DNA of 64,000 nt from Anthoceros angustus (Eukaryota; Streptophyta; Anthocerotopsida; Anthocerotales; Anthocerotaceae). The translations under genes were made by a program, and so were the position numbers. The stretch covers positions 186,001-250,000 of the forward strand of contig MU008179.1 in the NCBI GenBank assembly GCA_010909165.1, given 5' to 3'. This document shows, piece by piece, positions 57,541 to 64,000 of the stretch (positions are counted from its first letter, which is position 1; every line of letters begins with the position of its first letter). Under the pieces are notes generated by a model, which was given only the letters and a program-made list of their open reading frames with translations, searched no databases and was not told the origin of the DNA.

Positions 57541-57685
57541 ACAGAGAGTATTTTCTATTGAGCATGATGATACATATATACAGGTCCAGTAACAGTTTGT
57601 AACTGGCGCAACTACATCCATAATTACTCTAACTGCTGGATGAGAGTAATTCACCCCTATCTACCATTATTCCCACTTAGTTCGC
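57540..57685 (-). repeat. Copia-type PPT and LTR start
   Basis: On the minus strand AATGGTAGATAGGGG is followed by TGAATTACTCTCATCCAGCA and TTAGAGTAATTATGGATGTAG, then TATATATGTATCATCATG, a typical short copia LTR with a TATA-like stretch. The same PPT-LTR edge recurs at 58,545-58,600. RNase H lies upstream on the minus strand, as expected. Confidence 0.6.
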
Positions 57686-58092
57686 ATGTAGTCGATGAAA
57701 CCAGATTCAGAATCTCAATTGAAATCACCCGGCACGGAACCAAATAGGAAGTAAATGGCACATGCTAAAGACAGCTTCAAATGAGTACCACAAAACACAT
57801 GGTGCCCAAGGAACTCTGAACTTCACGCCTAGTTGTCTTAAAAGGGAAAATGGAAAGAACACTGATGCAGTAGAGCGGCTCCTTGCAGCAATCTTCAACT
57901 TGATCTTCTCAAACGCCTAGTCTCGCGGCCATACTTGAGTTGTGGTAGAGATGTTGAGCTCGCAGCCAGGTTTGAAATGCCTTGGATGTGAAAGATACTG
58001 AGTACCTTCATGCAAGTTCACCAAACACCAAGCAGGTTTCCATGGCATGTATTGTGAAGAAAGCAAACTGGTGCAATTCGCTCCTCTCGATG

Positions 58093-58535
58093 TCAAACAA
58101 TTGGTGGAAACGCCAAAAGCAAGGGCCACCAAGAAGAAACAGGAAATCTACAATTCCTCAGTCGCCCATTCCAAGTGTATGATGCCTCCCATGCTGATGT
58201 CTTCAGGCTTGGTCCTGTGGGAATGTATTCCACAAATACCTCCTTGTTGTTTGCAGCATGTCGAATGAAATGGTGGGCAATCTCTATATGCTTGGTTCTC
58301 GCATGGAAAACGGGATTGCGAGAAAGAGCTATAGCAGACTGGTTGTCACATAATAATCGTGTTGGTCCAGCTAGGAGTTGGCCTAAGCCCTTCAGAAAAT
58401 TGCGAATCCACAATATCTCCCGAGCTGCTTGTGTCATGGCTCTATACTCATACCTCAGTGCTTGAAAGACAGATAGTAGGCAACTTCTTACTCGACCATG
58501 ATACTACTGAGCCTCCAAGGAAACAACAGTAGGCA
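58093..58535 (-). pseudogene. Copia RNase H fragment, separate element
   Basis: The minus-strand frame MTQAAREILWIRNFLKGLGQ, RLLCDNQSAIALSRNPVFHA, RTKHIEIAHHFIRHAANNKE is canonical copia RNase H, with upstream WSSK-like and CLSSTE-like remnants in other frames to about 58,535. Residues of the catalytic core (D of CDN) are present. No RT is attached. It belongs to the element whose PPT is at 57,650 rather than to copia C. Confidence 0.9.
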
Positions 58536-58544
58536 ACCACACTT

Positions 58545-58605
58545 CGCAACTACTCTAACGTCTGGTTGACAGTAATTCACCCCCATCTACCATTAAGAGG
58601 GAGGT
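58545..58605 (-). repeat. Second copy of the copia PPT/LTR edge
   Basis: ACTCTAACGTCTGGTTGACA and GTAATTCACCCCCATCTACC, then ATTA, repeat the sequence at 57,628-57,668 with few changes. It suggests a partial LTR duplication or another related insertion. Confidence 0.7.
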
Positions 58606-59157
58606 GTGGAGGGGGATCGGGTAATTGAAGGGTTGCCAAACAGGGAGAGTAGAAGGACTAAAGTGGTATCGCTTCAGCCACATGGAGGCCTTGGCATACC
58701 AACAAGAAATAGAGCCATTAGCCCAGAGAGATCTAGACGACCGAAAAACAAAGAGAAGGTAAGGAGGGAGGTGAGGGTTTTGTTGATCAAGAAGGTGGAG
58801 GCAGTAAAAGAAAGAGGAGAAACGGAAGAGACCATCCAGTTCTAAGGGAAAGGCAGCAAATTCACGAAGAGGGGTAGAGCGCAAATAGGGTGCATATAGG
58901 CAGGCTCGTCCTTCACCAAGAAGGAGGCTATCCCGAAGGAAGAGCACTTTTTCCACCTTTGGCCAAAAGAAGCTGTCCCGAAGGACGACGATCGGATAGT
59001 GTCCCGAAGGACCGAAGCACGATCAGAATCGGGACACCATACTTTTTCCGCCTTCGGGACAATCAGATGGTGTCCCGGTTCTTCACCATACTTTTTCCAC
59101 CTTACGCGGCAAAGAAAAGGGTTGTCCCGAAGGACGATTGGACCGGGTCCTGGAGCT
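58606..59157. other. AG-rich tract, then CCCGAAGGAC-rich repeats
   Basis: From 58,606 to 58,860 the plus strand is purine-rich with chance open frames. From about 58,925 the motif TCCCGAAGGA and its complement CCTTCGGGACA recur (58,932; 58,977; 59,001; 59,054; 59,125; 59,324), with CATACTTTTTCC appearing twice. The inverted pairs could form hairpins. Nothing codes here that I recognise. Confidence 0.55.
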
Positions 59158-59320
59158 TAACTTGGCGTCCTTGTGGACAAATTGGCAGTCTTTGGGAACT
59201 CAATGGCAGTCCTTGCGGACTAATTGGCGGTCATTGGGATATCAGTGGCAGTCCTTGTGGACTAAATGGCGGTCTTTGGGAGATCAATGGCAGTCCTTGC
59301 GGACTAATTGGCGGTCTGTG
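59158..59320. repeat. 42-bp minisatellite, nearly four units
   Basis: The unit GGCAGTCCTTGCGGACTAAT followed by TGGCGGTCATTGGGATATCA is repeated with period 42. The period is divisible by three and the plus frame reads WQSLRTNWRSLGYQ repeated. No stop interrupts it, but there is no other support for translation. Confidence 0.85.
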
Positions 59321-59404
59321 GTGTCCCGAAGGACGACAGCCTTACATGGAGTTTGGTCTATATAACGTAGTAAAATATTGTTTAGGAAAGATATGGGTTA
59401 AATG

Positions 59405-59670
59405 ATTCGAAGACACTTCGCATATTTCGGACATCCATGAGCTCCTTGCGCCACAATCCAGAGTTGACAGCCTGAAGTTCATCGAGTACTCTGCGGACAT
59501 CCACGAGCTGCTGGTGCACACCGCCCCGGATGCCAGATCTGAAGCCGTTCTTTTTCTCGCTGACAGCGGCTTGAACCTGGCCAGCATCGTTCAGCCCTAT
59601 TCCTATGTCGGATTCACGGGCTCTACAGGCATGCGCGAGGGAGAGGAAGAGAGGAGAGCTGGCTGCCAGG
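59405..59670 (+). other. Open frame without ATG upstream of SPT2, possible exon relic
   Basis: From a TGA at about 59,408 to a TGA at about 59,671 the plus strand stays open and codon choice becomes GC-ending, like the SPT2 gene. The product contains ISDIHELLAPQSRV and SADIHELLVHTAPDA, two DIHELL repeats, then VLFLADSGLNLASIVQPYS. I do not recognise it. With no in-frame ATG before the last 12 residues it may be an internal exon fragment, a relic, or 5' sequence of the neighbouring gene read with a splice I cannot see. Confidence 0.35.
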
Positions 59671-59708
59671 GCTGACGAGCGACATGCTCGCAGGGCTCCT
59701 GTCCTGAG

Positions 59709-61432
59709 ATGTGGAAGGAGGATAGGAGAGCCGAACTTCTTCGCGACAATCGGGACAGCTCATGGCTCTTGGATAGCCCGGAGGACAGTCGGGGCGGTGA
59801 CCGGGATCGGGATCGGAGCCGGGCTTCCGGCAGCGGCAGCAGAGTCTCGGCCCGGCACGAGGAGAACCTTGCGCGCCGGGAGAAGCTCAAGGAGCTGCAG
59901 CGGAGTAAGTTGAAGACGCGGGAGAGCTTCTACGACAACGGCGGGGAGAGCAGCAGCAAGGATGCAGGTGGCGCAGAGAATGGCAAGGCGAATGGTGAGG
60001 GGCACGGCCCCGTGGAGCACAAGAAGAAGTACCTTCCCTTTGACAATTTCGGCTCCTTCTTCGGGCCGTCCGAGCGGGTGGTGCCCAAGCATGTGCTTGA
60101 GCAGATTCGTGCCAAAGCGGAGCAGGCCAGGATTGCGCAGATCGAGGGCAGGCCGAGGGTGGGTGGAGGACAGTCCGGAGATCTAAAGCCTGCCCCCAGG
60201 GAGCCTCCCAGGCCTCTTCCCAAGCCCTTCCCAAGCCCTCCCAAGGCTCCCCTCCCAGGCCTCCCACGCCCTATGTGAAGAAGAGACCTGCGGATGAGGC
60301 TACCAAGAAGGCTCTGGCTCTTAGGCAATCGCGGGACTACTCGTTTTTGGACTCCGACGAGCCTTTGAATGGGCCTGCTCCCAAGAAGGGCCCAGCTCCT
60401 CCCTCTCCTCCTGCGAAGAAGCCTTCCTCGGGAAGGCCTTCAACTTTGCCTTCAGGCCAGAAGCCTGGCGCTGTGCGGGATTTCAGAGATGCCAGGGATA
60501 GCAGGGATGCTAGGGATGCCAGGGATGCTAGGCATGTTGGATATGGCAGCAGGGATGGCAGTCGGGAAGGGTCTTCTGGTCATGCCGCCTCCAAGCAAAG
60601 GGTGCAGGTTGGGGGAGGAAGAGAGAGCACCAAAATGCAGGCACCTGCGCTGCGTACCAAGGAGTCTTTGGCTTGTTCTTCCAGGCTTCCACCGAGTTCA
60701 CGCGGCCAACCTACTGTTGCCAGGTCTGTGTCGAAGCCAGGTGCATCAAGTAAAGCTCCGGCGAGGGCTCCAGCAAGGCCAGGTGCATACCCGCCACCGA
60801 AAACTTCTGCTGCTCCCAGGCCTGGTGGGGAAAGGCCAGCAGTTTCCAAACCCTCGTGTGTAGGAGCAGGGAGTTCTGGCGGGGCTTCCCGGCCAGCTCC
60901 TGGTGGAGCCAGATGCAGTGGGGGATTGAAGGCTTCTGACCCCAGAGCTCGAATTGATTCGCGGAAGCCCGCTCCTCAGGATGCCAGGCGCATGCCAGCT
61001 GTTGCGCAACAAAGACCTAGCTGCCGGCCATCCACCTCCAGGCTTCCTGCTAGACATGTTGGTAACATGCAAAGACGGCCGCCCCGCACAAGACCCCGGA
61101 TGGAACCGCCTAGAAGGAGAGAGGATTTGCGACGCCCTTTCAACAGTGACGATGAGGATTCTATGGATGATTTTATAGATGACGGGGATGGTCCAGCTGA
61201 TTACTCCTCTATTATACAGAATTTGTTTGGACGTGGACGCAAGAGACCCATTTACCATGACTCTGACGATGAGGATGACAGGTGCATGGAGGTGGGATTC
61301 AGTGCGATAGAGGCAGAGGAAAGAAGAAGTGCTAGAATAGGTCGAGAGGAGGATCAGAGGGAGCTCGAGGCCATTGAAGCGGAGGAAAGGGCAGAGAGGC
61401 TTAGGAGGGAAAAGAAGAAGCGCAGATTGTAA
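59709..61432 (+). CDS. SPT2: SPT2 family histone chaperone, one apparent frameshift
   Basis: SPT2 proteins bind histone H3-H4 and act in transcription elongation and chromatin recycling in the nucleus. The first segment (59,709-60,278, 189 codons) starts MWKEDRRAELLRDNRD, has a charged helix (ENLARREKLKELQRSKLKTR) and FDNFGSFFGPSERVVPKHVL, a plant SPT2 signature (FGSFFGPS). The second (to 61,432) continues PTPYVKKRPADEATKKA, RQSRDYSFLDSDEP, a long basic, Pro/Ala-rich linker with repeats of RDARD, and the C-terminal SPT2 domain: DYSSIIQNLFGRGRKRP, the acidic DSDDEDDRCMEVGF, then a terminal helix EAEERAERLRREKKKRRL. The two frames meet in a C-rich tract at about 60,190-60,275, so a base is missing or extra there: sequencing error, spliced mini-intron or true mutation. 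The N-terminal start is uncertain. Confidence 0.85.
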
Positions 61433-62209
61433 CACGCAGTCGCAATACATTTTTTTGGTCAACCTATTTTTATCTTCATTGTTTCGGTGGGTTCAACAGA
61501 GCTCGGTAACAGTCTTCAGGCAGCTTGACAGACAAAAACTTTGACCTCTCTGACCGTCCAACTGCCCGAGGCTTGTGCCTGCACAAGATGCTCATTGATA
61601 CCTGTGGCAGCCCATTCTTATTTATTGGAGGGCCGACTGGTTCCTCACTGGAGACATCATCCCGCTGGGCCACACCTCCTCATCTATCTATTTAGCACGA
61701 TTCATGAAGTTCACAAGTGGTTCATCAGTATCCTCTACACTGTCAAATCCGAAGGACCCAATACAAACCTGCCTGGCTTTCATCAGAGGTAGCCAACTGG
61801 GTCAAAGTGTCTCGCTCCCGACAAGGGGTTGCCAAGATCTTATAAACCCCGTGGCAGTGCTCTGAGGATTATACTCTCCCATTGCCTCACCGACTTTTTT
61901 AGACATTGGTTTCAGGAACTAGGACACCGCATTGGGCTGGCATGCTCGACACAGGCTGGACCTTCACTGGAGAAGTCAAGCCAACTCCTGAAGATTCGCC
62001 AGATCAAGGATTCACCACTGCAATAGCACATCCTCTCCTGATTCAAATCACTTACCCTGTCACTGATGATTTCCAGCTGCTTTGGCATACGCGCATTCCA
62101 GCTGTCCCTGTGAATTTGTTCCACAGGCGAATGGATATTGTGTGCTGGATGTCGACATACCTCGACGTCCGGGAAGGTATTCAATTGCCTGTTGTAGCCG
62201 GCATCCTCT

Positions 62210-62265
62210 CTGGCATCCAGCCGTGTGACCGTGCATACATACACGGCTGCACGGCTGGATGCCAG
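62210..62265. repeat. Perfect 16-bp inverted repeat
   Basis: CTGGCATCCAGCCGTG at 62,210-62,225 is the reverse complement of CACGGCTGGATGCCAG at 62,250-62,265, with a 24-base loop. No T-run or gene end lies nearby. It could be a hairpin or a relic of a small inverted-repeat element. Confidence 0.85.
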
Positions 62266-63730
62266 GCCTCTCCACAGGGCACAGGGCAGGTAGCTGAAAC
62301 GTCTACCTTCCAGCCATGCTTGCTCTGCCCCTCCCTTTTCCACAACTATGTTTAGGCAGGTACATTTGGGTAAAACCTGTCATCAGACTTGTTGGAACAG
62401 TGAATGTCGAACATGCTATTCTATGAAAGAGCATTTGGGCAACAGAATGTCGGGTGGGCCTCCATCCATATTCATACATGTATGTGTACAAACATTTTGT
62501 GGTAAACAGATCTATGTCGTAATGCTTGCTTCTCTTTCCCTATTTCCAGTCCACTACTATGTATAATGCAGCGTGCTCCATCCCCATGTTACATGTGTAA
62601 GGCTCCACGGAGAAAACGTGAAATTGAAGAGCCGCCTATGGCTCCTTCCAAGTTCCTACACATCACCATACCGCATCTGCAACATGTGTGACTCTTTGGC
62701 CGCATTTCAGCCTCACAGTCTGGTGGCACTTCACCGACAGGTTGTTCCATGCTGCGTAGAAGCACCTTCGTGGGTTTGCATTTGTCGCAGTTCTGGTTTG
62801 TTTTTTACATGCCCCTTTGGTGTTTTTCACATGCGCACGAGAGTGCATATTGAAAGCACCACAGTGCGTGTATAAAAACACCGACCCCGCCAGTGGGATA
62901 GCGGGCAGAAAGTCTTCCGATATCCACGAAGATGCCTTTGTAGAGAGAAGATTTGTCTACTCTGACCACAGGATCTGTGTGGAATCCACTCGGATCAAAT
63001 ACGCCCTCCGACGTACCAAAGGACGATCGACATCGTGTACTTGCTCTAAATCTTGTCCAAGAGGTTGATGAATCCGAACCAAGTCTGTGAGAACGGAGGC
63101 TTTGGCCTGCACACCAGAGATTCACAGCCGTCACAGCCTCCGAGCACCTGAGACTGGTAGAGCACCACTGCACTGTCGCTGGTGTCTTTTCAGAAAGAAA
63201 AGACTTTTCTGTGGTCTGCGGATAGTAAGCTGCGAGTTCCGAGGATTTTAACCCCAAGACCTCCAGTATGTACACACCAAGACAGCTGGTGCTGCGTGCT
63301 GCAGGAGCAGCCCTTACTCCTGATTGGCAATATATGGCTAACATGCCTAGAGGCATACATCGGGGGCTGGCCGTGTGTAGCTCCTCAGGGTGCCCTTTTC
63401 TATGCAAGAGAACTGACGTTAGGGCAGCTCGTCAAGGGAGAGCTTGGCAACTGGTTCCTGAATGCTCAAACCTGCTTTGACATACCCCAAACTCTTGAGC
63501 TCTTGCAGCAACCGTTTCTCTGCAAATGCCTGCAGCCAAACAAGCTCGACTGTGAGAAGAGGGCAAGTGACAAGCACCCTAGCTGCTTCAAAAACTCAGC
63601 TCGTCCGTCATTGCCTCAAGGGTCGGAGACTTGGAGGGTATGTTGGACGCCAGAACGATACTCCACCCAGTTCTCCAGGCTGCACACGAAAAAACATCAA
63701 CAGGTAAAAATCGGGCAACCCTACCGACCC

Positions 63731-63759
63731 GGCCCTGCCTTGCCCTGCCCTGCCCTGCA
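63731..63759. repeat. Short CCCTG tandem repeat
   Basis: GGCCCTGCCTTGCCCTGCCC, then TGCCCTG, is an imperfect five-base repeat of about five units. Simple slippage repeat. Confidence 0.7.
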
Positions 63760-64000
63760 CCAACATGAAGCACAACTCACCAAGCCTCCTGGCCGTGCTC
63801 GCTCCTGGACTATCAGCTCCTCCCCCCAGGAGCACAGCCAAGCTGGGGGCTTGGGCCTGGACCATGGCAGAAACACAGCCCTCCGTGTCAACACACACTC
63901 ACGACCGGGCCACATTCAGGAAGCAGCACAGTCGAGGCCATGACTAACCCACTTACATATCGAGTCGGCATAGACAAGTAAAGATTTCCTAGCCTAGCAG

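Larger units (their letters stand above)
61433..64000. other. 3' flank of SPT2; no gene recognised
   Basis: Immediately after the stop is the SPT2 3' untranslated region. Further on are several overlapping frames of 140-250 codons on both strands (61,906-62,355 plus; 61,912-62,343 minus; 62,805-63,407 minus; 63,182-63,943 plus), none with a recognisable domain or coherent composition. Their mutual overlap suggests chance. Confidence 0.5.

Noticed and set aside
62805-63943. 200-codon minus and 253-codon plus frames downstream of SPT2
   Set aside because: They overlap each other, show no family signature and lack coherent composition. A real gene here cannot be excluded but is not supported.

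Overview
The window looks like a repeat-packed stretch of a large land-plant nuclear genome. The evidence is nested plant-type LTR retrotransposons (Ty3/gypsy and Ty1/copia), a U6 snRNA pseudogene with plant-type conserved 3' sequence, and one host gene whose C-terminal domain matches the SPT2 histone chaperone. Very low gene density, giant LTRs and a bacterial-type methyltransferase relic inside a transposon fit a fern, lycophyte or similar large genome better than a compact angiosperm, but the clade cannot be fixed from this sequence alone.

Layout. Positions 1-53,000 are built from copies of one unfamiliar element, called D here. D has two divergent arms. The plus-strand arm encodes a DUF7869-type transposase-like protein: an IDGMDQ block, an RMDNTAQNKN block, a GHTH/IDQMFSRFS block and a C-terminal VHWWR module. 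The minus-strand arm encodes a long protein that starts with basic and acidic coiled segments and ends in a DNA N4/N6-methyltransferase-like domain. All copies are broken by frameshifts. D copy 1 (about 1.65-10.87 kb and 26.71-27.50 kb) is split by a 15.8 kb minus-strand Ty3/gypsy element (10,868-26,710) with 4.4-4.8 kb LTRs, PBS, PPT and a CGGT target duplication. D copies 2 and 3 (27.5-39.0 and 39.0-about 53 kb) each carry the same 6.29 kb minus-strand Ty1/copia insertion, because a 10.48 kb block is tandemly duplicated.

From 53.85 to 58.6 kb are remnants of other copia elements and a truncated U6 snRNA fused to unrelated sequence. From 58.6 to 59.4 kb are minisatellite-like repeats. The SPT2 gene lies at 59.7-61.4 kb with one apparent frameshift. 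The last 2.6 kb show no recognisable gene.

Two patterns run through the whole window. First, tandem duplications of 0.33 to 10.5 kb are layered on one another, most with 5-9 bp of breakpoint microhomology. Second, many repeat copies differ mainly by 1-8 bp indels rather than substitutions. Either could be biology (template switching, small-deletion decay) or an assembly/consensus artefact in heavily methylated repeats, so the broken frames should be read with that in mind.
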